Positions 40,441 through 50,051 are shown, counted from the first letter of the stretch. The stretch is DNA of 64,000 nt from Pseudomonadota bacterium (GCA_023411815.1 JAEYOJ010000078.1:1-64000), one strand, 5' to 3'. Numbers and translations are program-made. The notes: generated from the sequence alone by a model not told the origin.

Positions 40441-42165
40441 ATGAGCAGCACAGGATCACTTCCCTCCTCCCAGGAACGCCGCTGGGTCTTCCGCCATTCC
40501 GGACAGGCCCCGGCCGAGACCGAAAACTGGGCTCACGAACTCGGCGTATCTCCGCTTCTGGCCGCCATGCTTTGGCAACGCGGCCTGCGCACCCTGCGCG
40601 ACATGGACGTGTTCCTGAGTCCCGGCCTGCGCCATCTCGCCAACCCCTGCGAATTCCCCGGCCTGGAAGATGCGGCACGCGTGCTGGCCCAAGGCTTGGA
40701 GCAGGGCCTGCCCATGGCCGTGTGGGGCGACTACGACGTGGACGGAGTCACGGCCACGGCGCTGGTCAAGGATGTGCTGGCCCGCCGGGGCCATGCCGTG
40801 CGCGCCTACCTGCCGAACCGCATGGAGGAAGGCTACGGCCTGAATCTGCAAGGCCTCGAGCAGCTCGCGGCCGAGGGCATTCGGTTGCTGCTCACCGTGG
40901 ACTGCGGCATCACCAGCACGGCCGAGATAGCCCGAGCCCGCGAGCTGGGCATGACCGTGGTCGTCACGGACCACCACTTGCCGGGCGGCGAATTGCCCGC
41001 TGCTCAGGGCCTGTGCAACCCGCGTCTGGCTCCTTGCCCTTGCGAATCCCTGGCGGGCGTGGGCGTGGCCTTCCTGCTCATGGCCGCGGTCAACCGGCTT
41101 CTGCCGGGCACTCCCTGCGACATGCGCGAGGTGCTCGACCTCGTGGCCCTGGGCACCCTGGCCGACGTGGTTGACCTGAACGGACAGAACCGCATCCTGG
41201 TCAAGAACGGCCTGCTGCTCATCGCCGAGGGGCGCAGGCCGGGCATCTTCGCCCTCAAGGAAGCCGCCGGCTACAACCCCACGGCGGCCATGGGCGCGGG
41301 ACAGGTGGTCTTCGGCCTCGCTCCGCGCATCAACGCCGCCGGCCGTCTCGGCCAGGCCGACCTCGCCCTTGATCTGCTGATGGCGCCGGACCGCGAGACC
41401 GCCAGGCCCCTGGCCGCCGAGCTCGACGCCATGAACAGCGAACGCAAGCGCGAGGAGGAACGCATCACGGCCGAGGCCCAGGCCCAGGCGGAGACGCAGC
41501 TGCACCGCGCCGGTTTGGTGCTCTCCTCGCCTGGCTGGCACCACGGAGTCATCGGCATCGTGGCCTCGCGCATGGTCGAGGCCTTCTACCGGCCCGTGCT
41601 CATCCTGAGCGAGGAGGACGGCCTGCTCAAGGGCTCGGGACGCAGCATCGACGAGTTCGACCTGCACCAGGGCCTGTGCGCGTGCGCCGATCTGCTGACC
41701 GGCTTCGGCGGCCACCGCCAGGCGGCCGGGCTCAAACTGCGTACCTCGGAACTGGAAGCCCTGCGCGAGGCCTTCGATCTTGCCGTGCGCGCCCAGGTCG
41801 GCGACACGCCGCTTGCGCCGCGCATGAAGCTGGACGGCCTGCTGGCCTTCGGGCTCGTCAATCAGCGCCTGCTGCGCGAACTAGAGCTTCTGCAGCCCTT
41901 CGGCATGGGCAACCCGGAACCGGTCTTCCTTCACTCCGGAGCCATGGTCCGCGCGCACCGCATCTTCGCCGGAAAGCACGTCAGCCTGGACCTGCGCGAC
42001 GAGGCTTCGGGCGTGACGCTCAAAGCCAAGGCCTGGCGCCAGGCCGAGAGCCTGCCCACTGAAGTCCTGGGGAAACCCATCAGCCTGGCCTTTACGCCCA
42101 AGGTCAATTCCTACAACGGCCTGGACCAGATAGAGCTGCACATCAAGGATTGGAAGCCGGCCTGA
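40441..42165 (+). CDS. recJ: Single-stranded-DNA-specific exonuclease RecJ
   Basis: The 574-residue nuclease degrades single-stranded DNA 5' to 3' in recombination and mismatch repair. DHH-family motifs are WGDYDVDGVTATAL (metal Asp residues), LTVDCGITS, VVTDHHLPGGELP, and GTLADVVDLNGQNR. The DHHA1 region reads GRSIDEFDLHQGL followed by FGGHRQAAG, and a C-terminal OB-fold closes the protein. The 230-base gap before it contains no gene. Confidence 0.95.
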   Translation: MSSTGSLPSSQERRWVFRHSGQAPAETENWAHELGVSPLLAAMLWQRGLRTLRDMDVFLSPGLRHLANPCEFPGLEDAARVLAQGLEQGLPMAVWGDYDVDGVTATALVKDVLARRGHAVRAYLPNRMEEGYGLNLQGLEQLAAEGIRLLLTVDCGITSTAEIARARELGMTVVVTDHHLPGGELPAAQGLCNPRLAPCPCESLAGVGVAFLLMAAVNRLLPGTPCDMREVLDLVALGTLADVVDLNGQNRILVKNGLLLIAEGRRPGIFALKEAAGYNPTAAMGAGQVVFGLAPRINAAGRLGQADLALDLLMAPDRETARPLAAELDAMNSERKREEERITAEAQAQAETQLHRAGLVLSSPGWHHGVIGIVASRMVEAFYRPVLILSEEDGLLKGSGRSIDEFDLHQGLCACADLLTGFGGHRQAAGLKLRTSELEALREAFDLAVRAQVGDTPLAPRMKLDGLLAFGLVNQRLLRELELLQPFGMGNPEPVFLHSGAMVRAHRIFAGKHVSLDLRDEASGVTLKAKAWRQAESLPTEVLGKPISLAFTPKVNSYNGLDQIELHIKDWKPA

Positions 42166-42552
42166 CAGGGCGGCAGATAGTTCCTCCCCGCATTCCTTCG
42201 CACACGCCTTCCGGCTCCGCAGGCCGGATAAGCCGTCACTGCTCCGTACAGACGCGGAACCCTGGTTCCTTATCCTCGCCGACCAAGCCGGTATGCGCGG
42301 CGTGAACCATGCTCTCAGGCAACTCTTCCAACTGCTTGCATCCATTGAGCTTGCTTCGGAGCCGTCACTCACCGATGTCAGCCGCACATGTGCGGTTATG
42401 TGATCTCCCCGCTTGGCGACTCTCCCTGAGACAGTGATTGACGCACGATATTTGCGCACCCCGGTCCGCACCTTGCATATTTTTTCCCGTCAGGATACTG
42501 GCTGAACATCCCGTCAGCAGTTCATAGAACCGTAACCAGCACAGGATACGCC
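42166..42552. other. Intergenic stretch between recJ and the SH3 gene
   Basis: These 387 bases have no frame that looks coding; the 82-codon minus-strand frame at 42365-42613 overlaps the SH3 gene and looks like a shadow. A short direct repeat GCCGTCACT occurs twice (near 42231 and 42361). A T-rich run lies near 42477. No certain promoter or terminator was seen. Confidence 0.45.
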
Positions 42553-43224
42553 ATGGCAGCCGTGCATCGTCTCGCTTTCGCGCTCGTATTCTCTTTATCG
42601 CTATTCGCCGCAAGCCCCGCGTGGTCCGCCTACTACGTAACGGATGAACACGAGTTCACCCTGCGCACGGGTCCGGACACGACGCACAAGATCATCCAGA
42701 TGCTGCCCACGGGCTCTCCGCTTGAATTGCTCGAGGAGGGGGACGAGTGGGCCAGGGTCCGCACGGACAAGGGGCGTGAAGGCTGGGTGGCCAAGCGTTT
42801 CGTCACTCAGGAGAAGCCCAGGGCAGTGGTCCTCGACGAGATGCGCAAGCGGTTTGCCCAACTCCAGGAGGAATCCAAGACGGCTCAGGAGCAGGCAAAC
42901 GTGCTCGGAGCGGAAAACAAGGATCTTCAGGGCAGGCTGGACAGCGCCAAGGCCGAACTGGACCGCGTCAGCAAGGACTATGAGGCTCTGCGCTCGGAAT
43001 CTGGCGAGGTCATCGAACTGAAGCAGCAGTACCAGGCGGCTTCGGTCAGTCTGGAGAGCATCTCGGCCCTGGTGGCCAAGCTGAGCTCCGAGAATCTATC
43101 CCTTGCCGGCACCGAAAGCCTGAACTGGTTCCTGGCCGGGGCTGCCGCAGTGATCATACCGTGGCTCCTGGGCACTCTCGTGGGTCGCTTCGGCGGCAAG
43201 CGCAAGCAGCGCATATCATTTTAG
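42553..43224 (+). CDS. SH3-domain coiled-coil membrane protein (TIGR04211/YgiM type)
   Basis: The 223-residue protein has a signal peptide (ending near SPAWSA, residue 25) and a bacterial SH3 domain at 26-90 (FTLRTGPDTTHKIIQMLPTG and DKGREGWVAKRFV). A long coiled coil follows at about 95-180, then a membrane segment at 190-210 (WFLAGAAAVIIPWLLGTLVG) and a basic cytoplasmic tail. This is the YgiM layout. It probably contacts the cell wall through the SH3 domain. It is convergent with lipA across a shared terminator. Confidence 0.85.
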   Translation: MAAVHRLAFALVFSLSLFAASPAWSAYYVTDEHEFTLRTGPDTTHKIIQMLPTGSPLELLEEGDEWARVRTDKGREGWVAKRFVTQEKPRAVVLDEMRKRFAQLQEESKTAQEQANVLGAENKDLQGRLDSAKAELDRVSKDYEALRSESGEVIELKQQYQAASVSLESISALVAKLSSENLSLAGTESLNWFLAGAAAVIIPWLLGTLVGRFGGKRKQRISF

Positions 43225-43347
43225 AGGCAGTTCCTGACGTCCGGCAAGGCTTACTCCCCGACCATGATTCAGGGAAAGCCGCAGCTTCGACGGCTCAGCG
43301 CACTCGCCGATTCGCCAAGTACTCGAGCCGTTCCGTTGGCATAGGAA

Positions 43348-43377
43348 AAGGCCCGGCAGAATCGACTGCCGGGCCTT
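43348..43377. terminator. Bidirectional terminator between the SH3 gene and lipA
   Basis: The perfect 12-bp stem AAGGCCCGGCAG/CTGCCGGGCCTT has loop AATCGA. A-rich DNA lies to its left and TCCTTGT to its right, and it serves convergent genes. Confidence 0.8.
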
Positions 43378-43462
43378 CCTTGTCGTCATTGTCCGCGGCT
43401 GATCGCAACCCGCAGGGTAATGCCTTTTCCGCCCGTTTCCATCCCTCGGCCAGGCGTCTGCC

Positions 43463-44380
43463 TCAAGGCAGCGGCGACGGCTGTGCGTCTGGTTTCCGAT
43501 AGGCGAACAACTCGGCATTGTAGCTGCTGCGCACCAGCGGGGCGCAGAACATGTGCGGCACGCCCAGGGACCGGCCGTAGGCAGCATACTCCTCGAACGT
43601 CTCGGGATGCACGTAACGTTCGACCTCCGGGTGTTTGCGCGAAGGCCGCATGTACTGGCCCACGGTGACGATGTCGCACTGCGCGGAACGCAGGTCGCGG
43701 ACGACCTCCCGCACTTCCTCGTCGGTTTCGCCAAGCCCGACCATGAGACCACTTTTTGTGGAAATCTCCGGAGCCAACGCCTTGGCCGTCCGCAAAAGCT
43801 CCAGGCTGCGGCCATACACGGCTTGTGGACGGATGCGGGAGTAAAGGCCGGACGCGGTCTCCACATTGTGGTTGAGTACGCCGGGCTCGGCGGCCAGGAC
43901 GGTTTCCAGGGCCTGGCGGTCGCCCAAGAAATCGGGGATGAGCACCTCGGTGGAGACCTGCGGATGGTCGGTGCGGATACGCCGCAGCACGGCAGCGAAA
44001 TGCGCCGCGCCGCCGTCAGGCAAGTCGTCGCGGGTCACAGAGGTTATGACCGCGTGCCTGAGTCCCAGGCGGCCGACGGCCTCGGATATGCGCGCCGGCT
44101 CGTCATGGTCCACGGGTTCGGGCCTGCCAAGCCCGATGTTGCAGAAGGCGCAGCCGCGCGTGCACTGTGCGCCGAGAACGAGGAATGTCGCCACCTTGCG
44201 CGAGTAGCACTCGAAGATATTGGGGCAGCGGGCCGAGCGGCACACCGTGTTCAGGGACAGGTCGCCCAGCAGGGCGCCCATGCAGGAAAATCCCTTGCCC
44301 CGGGGCAGCTCAATCCTGAGCCAGGGCGGGATGCGCAAGGGTTTGCGCGAAGCCTCTGACGAACCGCTCGCCGAAGTCAT
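43463..44380 (-). CDS. lipA: Lipoyl synthase
   Basis: The 305-residue radical-SAM enzyme inserts two sulfurs into protein-bound octanoate. The auxiliary cluster motif is CRSARCPNIFEC, and the radical-SAM motif is CTRGCAFCNIG. Also present are VDHDEPARI, HNVETASGLY and KSGLMVGLGETDEEV. The start at 44380 lies inside lipB (overlap 71 bases) after GAGGTACGGC. It is the last gene of the DUF4445-Rsm22-lipB-lipA set. Confidence 0.95.
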   Translation of the reverse strand: MTSASGSSEASRKPLRIPPWLRIELPRGKGFSCMGALLGDLSLNTVCRSARCPNIFECYSRKVATFLVLGAQCTRGCAFCNIGLGRPEPVDHDEPARISEAVGRLGLRHAVITSVTRDDLPDGGAAHFAAVLRRIRTDHPQVSTEVLIPDFLGDRQALETVLAAEPGVLNHNVETASGLYSRIRPQAVYGRSLELLRTAKALAPEISTKSGLMVGLGETDEEVREVVRDLRSAQCDIVTVGQYMRPSRKHPEVERYVHPETFEEYAAYGRSLGVPHMFCAPLVRSSYNAELFAYRKPDAQPSPLP

Positions 44381-44963
44381 GCCGTACCTCGTCCATGTCC
44401 ACCCGCCGGCCCAACTCGCCTTCCATGGAGACGGGCCGAACACCGGACAGGCCGCAAAGGGTGATGAGATTGAACAGGCTCGTGTCCGCAGCCACGTTCA
44501 AGGCCAGACCATGCCAAGTGGTCCAGCGCCGCACGGCAATGCCTATGGAGGCGATCTTGCCGCGCTCGGTCCACACGCCCGGCCGGTCGTCGAAACGGCG
44601 GGCAGCGATGCCGTAGCCGGCCAGCAGTCCGATGGCCGTATCCTCCAGAAGGGTCACGAAGCGGCGCACGCCGCCGGGTCGCCTGTCCAGACGCACGATG
44701 GGATAAGCCACGAGCTGGCCGGGGAAATGGCAGGTGATCTTGCCGCCCCGGGCCGAGCGCACGTAATCGACACCGAGACCGGCCAGGGCCGACGCGGACA
44801 CGTGCAGATGCTCCTCGCCGCCGTGGCGCCCCACGGTGATGACCTTGGGGTGCTCCAGCAGGAACAGCGTCTCTTCCTCGCCGACTGCCACCCGGGACAG
44901 CCGTTCGAGTTGCAGGGCCTCGGCCTCCCCGTAGGGAACAAGGCCCAGGCCGCGCACGATCAC
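44310..44963 (-). CDS. lipB: Octanoyl-[ACP]:protein N-octanoyltransferase
   Basis: The 217-residue enzyme moves octanoate from acyl carrier protein to lipoyl domains. The motif GGKITCHFPGQLVAYPI is the family GG-x-TYHGPGQ signature with Tyr-His-Gly changed to Cys-His-Phe. The catalytic Lys lies in GKIASIGIAVRRWTTWHG and the Cys in LCGLSGVRP. It starts with GTG at 44963, overlapping the stop of the Rsm22-like gene (GTGA). Confidence 0.92.
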   Translation of the reverse strand: MIVRGLGLVPYGEAEALQLERLSRVAVGEEETLFLLEHPKVITVGRHGGEEHLHVSASALAGLGVDYVRSARGGKITCHFPGQLVAYPIVRLDRRPGGVRRFVTLLEDTAIGLLAGYGIAARRFDDRPGVWTERGKIASIGIAVRRWTTWHGLALNVAADTSLFNLITLCGLSGVRPVSMEGELGRRVDMDEVRHDFGERFVRGFAQTLAHPALAQD

Positions 44964-47098
44964 CGGCCGCCCTTGCCGGAGCCGCGACCACGCTTGGGGC
45001 CGCGCGGCTTGCGCCCATCACGTTCCCGGGATTCCCGCTCGTCGCTATCCAGCCTGCTCTTGGCCTTGCGCTCGTCCGGCCGAAGGTCTCGGCGCTGTTC
45101 AGGACGCCCATTTGTGTTCCGAGCGCCACGGCGATCAGCGCCCTCAGTGCGACCGCCCTCCCGCTCGAGCGAACGTCCACCGCGCTCGGCCGGATGGCCG
45201 GCGCGCGACCCGTAAGCCTTGTCCGCTTTCTGGCCAGTCGGCTGGCCATGCCGTTGCGTCGAGGGCTTTCGCTGGTCGGAGTCAGGCTTGCCCTTGCCAA
45301 AGCTCTTGGGCTTCTCACCAGACGGCCCGGCGCCACGTTTCTCGAAGCGGCGACCTTCGGTTTGTCCACGCGGAGCATATCCTCGCTCGGAATGCCCTGC
45401 CGCCGCCCTGGGCTTGAACTCGCCCTGTCGCTCCAGGCCCGCCTTGCGCGGACGTTCAGCCTTGCCCGCATACGGCGAAGCCTCGAAGTCCTCCGGCTTG
45501 CCTTGTCGGCCCTTGGGGCCAAGCTTGCCGGAAAACGGCTTGCCGCTCTTCGGACCGCCGAAGGTTGGCTTTCCTGGCCGATTCTGGCCGGCCCTGGGAG
45601 TGCCGGAACGAGGTTGGCCGCCCTTGAACGTGTCAGCTCCGGTCTTGCCGGCCCAGGGCTTGGCGGTCGTGCCTGCCGGCTCCCGCCGCGGGCCATGGCC
45701 TGTCTTGCGGGCACTTTCTCCGCTCTCACGCTCCTCGGATTGCCCCGCGCGAAACGCCTGTAGGGCCATGTTGCGCACCTTGAGAATCCCTGGCACCTTC
45801 TTCGATTTGGGCGCATGGGTGGACCTGGACAGCTTGCCTTCCCCGCGCGAGCCGGTGCGAGCCTCCTCGCCAACCTCCGCACGCACCTCCGCGCGCGTGG
45901 AGCGACGTGGTTCGGGCAGCGGCTCCAGAGGCAGGATGATCGCATCGGTCTTGGCATCGCGCAGCGGTTCCTCGGGCTGCCGGCGTGGACGCCACAGGCA
46001 GCCCGAAGGCAGACGCTTGAGTTCGTGCTCGTCGCCGGCGGCGATCACGAGTCCGGCTTCCGCGCAGCCGTAGCGGCCAGCGCGAAAACCGACCCCGGTC
46101 AGCTCGAAAACATCTGAAATCATGCGCACGCCCGACATCTCCAAAGGCGAGCGCGCGGCTTCTCCCCGACCGGTGTAGAGAAAGCTCAGCGCCACGCCGC
46201 GTCGGCGGAAGCCCACATCCTCGGACATGCGCTGCAGCCATTGGGGAGCGCCGACCACGCCGAACTGGAAATGGCACCAGGCCTTGCCGGTCGTGCCGGG
46301 CATGGGGCATTCGGCTACGTGGGTGCAGGGAGCCAAGGGCATGAAGCCCTCCTCGGCCAGTTCGGTGCGCAAGGAGGACAGGAGCCGCCCTCCCGTGCGC
46401 GTGCCCGGCTCCACCAACAGCATGCGTGCATTTTCGGTCGTCTGGCGAGCGAGACTCTGAGCCATGCGCTCCTCGCGGCCTTCGCCCGTGCGTGTGGAAA
46501 ACTCGTTGAGCACATTGGCCGCGATGAGCAGATCGGCCCGCGCGGGCAGTCGCGCGCCCATGGCCCCTTGTACCAATTCAATGCGCCAAGGCGTGTCCTG
46601 GCCCACCAAGGCGCGAAAGAGGTTCAGCCCCACGCGCATGGGCTGTGCGGCGCGGTCCAGGCAGAAGAAGCGCAGCTTGCGCTGGCGCAGCTCGGGCTTG
46701 GCAATCCACAATGCCTGCACGGCGGTAAGCGGGCCGGAACCGAGATCCACGCAGACCGCATTGTCGGGCAGGTCCAACTCCAGGCCGGACATCAGCCGCG
46801 TAAGCCGATAAAGGTTCCAGGGCAGAAAGAAAGCCACGTACGCAGCCAAGCTGGCTGCGTCACTCATGTATTTCGGCGCGAAGCCTTGTGCCCGCTCGTC
46901 GGTCAACTCGTGCGACAGACGGCGGATGCTGAACGGCAGCTCGCGGCGGTGCTTGGGCTTCAGGTCCAGGACCTTGGCCGCGATCAGGCCGTAGCCCTCC
47001 AGCAGCCGGGCGGCCTCGGCCGTCAACGGGGGGAAAAGGCAGGCGGCGGGCCGGTGCGGGCTATCCGCGGAACGGGAGTCATGCGTTTCAGGGCACAT
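44960..47098 (-). CDS. Rsm22-like rRNA methyltransferase fused to a long basic disordered tail
   Basis: The protein has 712 residues. Residues 1-380 form the Rsm22 family methyltransferase: SAM loop VCVDLGSGPLTAVQAL, then NVLNEFSTR, and the cysteines of APCTHVAECP and WCHFQFG that fit the iron-sulfur site reported in this family. From about residue 400 to the end the chain is low-complexity, rich in Gly, Lys, Arg, Ser and Pro (for example GKTGADTFKGGQPRSG and GPKRGRGSGKGGR), likely an RNA-binding disordered tail. Typical members lack it. The start is ATG 47098, overlapping the end of the DUF4445 gene; TTG 47104 is possible. lipB overlaps its end. Confidence 0.85.
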   Translation of the reverse strand: MCPETHDSRSADSPHRPAACLFPPLTAEAARLLEGYGLIAAKVLDLKPKHRRELPFSIRRLSHELTDERAQGFAPKYMSDAASLAAYVAFFLPWNLYRLTRLMSGLELDLPDNAVCVDLGSGPLTAVQALWIAKPELRQRKLRFFCLDRAAQPMRVGLNLFRALVGQDTPWRIELVQGAMGARLPARADLLIAANVLNEFSTRTGEGREERMAQSLARQTTENARMLLVEPGTRTGGRLLSSLRTELAEEGFMPLAPCTHVAECPMPGTTGKAWCHFQFGVVGAPQWLQRMSEDVGFRRRGVALSFLYTGRGEAARSPLEMSGVRMISDVFELTGVGFRAGRYGCAEAGLVIAAGDEHELKRLPSGCLWRPRRQPEEPLRDAKTDAIILPLEPLPEPRRSTRAEVRAEVGEEARTGSRGEGKLSRSTHAPKSKKVPGILKVRNMALQAFRAGQSEERESGESARKTGHGPRREPAGTTAKPWAGKTGADTFKGGQPRSGTPRAGQNRPGKPTFGGPKSGKPFSGKLGPKGRQGKPEDFEASPYAGKAERPRKAGLERQGEFKPRAAAGHSERGYAPRGQTEGRRFEKRGAGPSGEKPKSFGKGKPDSDQRKPSTQRHGQPTGQKADKAYGSRAGHPAERGGRSLEREGGRTEGADRRGARNTNGRPEQRRDLRPDERKAKSRLDSDERESRERDGRKPRGPKRGRGSGKGGR

Positions 47099-48653
47099 AT
47101 TCAAACACCATTCTGGTTAAATAATCTTTTTCGAATGTAGGGCGGGCGGTCAAGTCCAGGACCGTGACCCGAGCGGCCACCTGCTCAAGACGCTGTCGAG
47201 CTGCCTCGCTCTCCAGAAGCCTGCGCGCGCCGGACAGGGACGTATTGCCCGCCACGCGGACGCGCCTGGCCAGCGTCGGGGGGAGGAATCCGAGCCGCTC
47301 CAGGTCGCCGGGCGCGGCATGCTCGCCCAAGGCGCCGGCCAGAAAGACGGTCGTGAGATCCGAAGCCGGCAAGCCGGCTTCGGCCAGCAGAATCGAGACG
47401 GCAATGTTGAAGGCCGCCTTGACCTTAAGCAGCTCTTCCACGTCGCCTGCGTGCAGCCATAGGCCGGGAGCCATGCGCAAGCGCGCCTCGCCACGGGACG
47501 AAACGCCGAATTCGCGGGCCAGCCGCGCCGCCAGGGGCGTGGCGGTTCCGGTACGGAACATGCCTCGCGCATCCAGCAGCCCCACGCGCAACAGGGCTGA
47601 CACCAGCGACAGGTAACCCGTGCCGCTCACTGCCACGGGCCGCGAAACGTCGCCCCGCACGCCCCAGGTCAGACCTTGCGGCCCAAGCTCGAAGCGAGTG
47701 ACCACATTCGGTCCCGCCAGGCTGCCGTGACGCAGGCCTATGCCTTCAAGGGCCGGCCCCAGAGGCACGCTGGCCACGAGCACGCTTTCCCTGTCGAGCA
47801 CCAGGGCGAACTCGCCGTTGGTGCCCATGTCCGCCAGCAGGAAGGGCGGATTGGCCCCGTCCGTTTCCCGGGCGTCCAGGGCGGCCAAACCGGCGCTCAG
47901 GTCTCCGCCCGCGAAAGGGCCAAGCAGCGGAGGAATGTAGCATGGCGGCAGGTCGGGCGTCAGGCCATGCCAGACCCCGCCGCGAAAGTCCAGCCTGTAG
48001 GGAGCCGCAGCCAGGCCCGAGGGCGGGAACTCCAGCAAGAGATAGGTCATGGCCGAGTTGCCGGCAACGCACATTGATTCCAGCGGACCGGGCAATCCGC
48101 GCGCGATGCGCACGAGCAGATCCAGAACGACTTGCCGCAGGGGGCCAGCCTCTCCTCTCAAGGCCAGGGCAAGCCGGGACATTACCTCGCTGCCCGCTCC
48201 GAGCTGAGGGTTCAGGGCCCGGCCGCGTGCTACGGTGACTCCTTCCGAGAAGGCTTCCCAATATATGCTGGTCGTGCCCAGATCCACGGCCAGATGCAGA
48301 GGGCCGCTCGGCGAGGCCAGCTCCTCGCATTCTTCCACGGAAACATCGGAAGCAACCTCGGGCAGTTCGATATGATCGCCTGGTTGCGGCGAATGACGGC
48401 AAGACAGGCGCATGCCGGAGTCAAGTTCTTCGGGGGAGAGGACTTCGAGTTCGGAATCCGTCGGCTGGGGGGGCTCGTTGGTGGAGGAAAGATAGCGCAC
48501 CCGGCACAGCCCGCACCGGCCCAGGCCCGAGCAGAGAGGCAAAGGCGGGCGCAATCCCGCGGCGAACAAGGCCTGGGACAGGCTGCCGTCGCGGCTGACA
48601 GCAATTTCGCGCCGACCGCCCGCGCCGTTGTTGACGATTATCGAGGCTGTCAT
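47088..48653 (-). CDS. DUF4445 / RamA-like corrinoid-activation protein (2Fe-2S plus ASKHA domain)
   Basis: The 521-residue protein starts with a plant-type ferredoxin domain whose cysteines are C41, C47, C50 and C85. The large ASKHA-fold domain follows (LHLAVDLGTTSIYWEAF, ADMGTNGEFALVLD, VFLAGALGEHA). This is the layout of RamA and RACo, which use ATP to reduce inactive Co(II) cobalamin on corrinoid methyltransferases. The MetH in this window lacks the usual reactivation domain and is a likely client. The start at 48653 places TASIIVNNG at the N-terminus; the ribosome-binding site is weak. It leads the Rsm22-lipB-lipA overlap set. Confidence 0.88.
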   Translation of the reverse strand: MTASIIVNNGAGGRREIAVSRDGSLSQALFAAGLRPPLPLCSGLGRCGLCRVRYLSSTNEPPQPTDSELEVLSPEELDSGMRLSCRHSPQPGDHIELPEVASDVSVEECEELASPSGPLHLAVDLGTTSIYWEAFSEGVTVARGRALNPQLGAGSEVMSRLALALRGEAGPLRQVVLDLLVRIARGLPGPLESMCVAGNSAMTYLLLEFPPSGLAAAPYRLDFRGGVWHGLTPDLPPCYIPPLLGPFAGGDLSAGLAALDARETDGANPPFLLADMGTNGEFALVLDRESVLVASVPLGPALEGIGLRHGSLAGPNVVTRFELGPQGLTWGVRGDVSRPVAVSGTGYLSLVSALLRVGLLDARGMFRTGTATPLAARLAREFGVSSRGEARLRMAPGLWLHAGDVEELLKVKAAFNIAVSILLAEAGLPASDLTTVFLAGALGEHAAPGDLERLGFLPPTLARRVRVAGNTSLSGARRLLESEAARQRLEQVAARVTVLDLTARPTFEKDYLTRMVFEYVP

Positions 48654-48729
48654 GCGGATCACCCGGTTCCGTACCAATGCCGGAGCTTACGCCCAAGCGT
48701 TGGAGAAAGAAAGCCCGATGTCCGACGGC

Positions 48730-49839
48730 TCAGACCAGGGCCTCTTGATCCTTTTCCTGACGTCCCGACAGGTACTGTTCCCACTCGTCGATGACGCGGT
48801 TCATACCGGGCAACCCCTCGGCCACGCCTATGTCGGCCCAGCGCATCTCTCCTTCCTCGGCGTTGACCACGCTGCCCAGGGCCGCGAAACGCATGCACAG
48901 GTTGAGCCCCTTGCCGCTGGAGAACACCTTGGTCACCGTGGCCCCGAGCCATATCCAGCGGTAGTTGCCTTTGGCTGGATTGAACAGGAAAAGCTGCAGG
49001 CACAAGTCCTTGCCCTGCTTATAGGCTTGCGGGCGGGCGCCCTCGGGCAACACGAGGCGCATGCCACCGGCCGAGATGTCGTGCACCCAGGCGTCGCCGG
49101 CGTTATCCATGTTGATCCGCATTGACGGGCCGATCAGGCGCAGGCGCGAGCGGCCATCCTCCCAGCGCTCCAGCCACAGCTTGCCCTTGATGAAACTCTG
49201 CCGCTCCACCTCATAACGGGGGTGATTGCGACGGCGCAGGTATGTGAGGGACATGGGAGTTATGAAATGCAGCAGATACTCCCTGGAGCCTGGCTGCGAG
49301 ACACGCTCGAGGTACGTATTGAAGTAGTTGAACTGTCTGTCCTTGAACTGGATGGGTCGGAAATAGAACGAAAGCATCTTGCCCACGGGAAAACGCATGT
49401 TGGCGGAGGAACCCACGACCTTGAGAACGAAGCCCGCGGGACCGACCTCTTCTATCTTGCCCTCGGCCAGGTAGTGGGCCGCCTTGCCTTCGCCCTGATG
49501 CACCTCCAAAGGCGACGCGGCCTTGGCGAGGTGGTCGAGAATGCGTCGATTGTCCTCCAGGCGTCTCTTGCCGGCGAACATGGCCAGTAAGTGATAATGG
49601 ATCTTCTTGTGATGATGGCGCAGGACATAACCCAGGAGCAAAACCGCCACAACGGCCAGTATGCTGCCGAGGAACAGGGTATCGGCTGGCTTCATCTGGA
49701 TCCTGGAAAAGGAATTCTGGACCGTATCGAGATAGTTCTTGTCGAAGTTCGCGGCCATGGGGATCCCGCCGTCGCCGACACCGGAAAGGGACTCGCCAAG
49801 ACGCTCGAATGCCTTCATCCACCAAGTCTGAACGAACAT
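48730..49839 (-). CDS. PilZ-domain membrane protein
   Basis: The 369-residue protein has an N-terminal region with one membrane segment near 53-73 (TLFLGSILAVVAVLLLGYVL) and then a basic stretch. A YcgR-N-like domain spans about 120-230, and a C-terminal PilZ domain begins at RRRNHPRYEVER (RxxxR) with DISAGGMRLVLPEG (DxSxxG). It is probably a cyclic di-GMP effector at the membrane, perhaps for motility. The start at 49839 follows GAGGAG by six bases; the longer frame from 50040 has no site. Confidence 0.85.
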   Translation of the reverse strand: MFVQTWWMKAFERLGESLSGVGDGGIPMAANFDKNYLDTVQNSFSRIQMKPADTLFLGSILAVVAVLLLGYVLRHHHKKIHYHLLAMFAGKRRLEDNRRILDHLAKAASPLEVHQGEGKAAHYLAEGKIEEVGPAGFVLKVVGSSANMRFPVGKMLSFYFRPIQFKDRQFNYFNTYLERVSQPGSREYLLHFITPMSLTYLRRRNHPRYEVERQSFIKGKLWLERWEDGRSRLRLIGPSMRINMDNAGDAWVHDISAGGMRLVLPEGARPQAYKQGKDLCLQLFLFNPAKGNYRWIWLGATVTKVFSSGKGLNLCMRFAALGSVVNAEEGEMRWADIGVAEGLPGMNRVIDEWEQYLSGRQEKDQEALV

Positions 49840-50051
49840 GCACTGCTCCTCGAAATGGTCTGCCTTCCGTAAATACCCGGCAAATCGGCCCTCGTCGAGA
49901 AATCCCGCACCCATCCGGCGGAGTGCGCCATGGATCGGATCGATCAAAAAGCAGGGTGCAAGGTGTTGACGTTCCCGGTTTGCATTATATTTAATGTTCC
50001 GTGACGCTGATACCGCGTCCCGATACCAAGATTTGCCCAAAGGAGCAGTTC

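Noticed and set aside
45219..46073. Plus-strand frames over the Gly/Lys/Arg-rich tail of the Rsm22-like gene
   Set aside because: The low-complexity sequence reads open in several frames. The minus-strand frame is continuous with the methyltransferase domain and overlaps lipB in the same operon.
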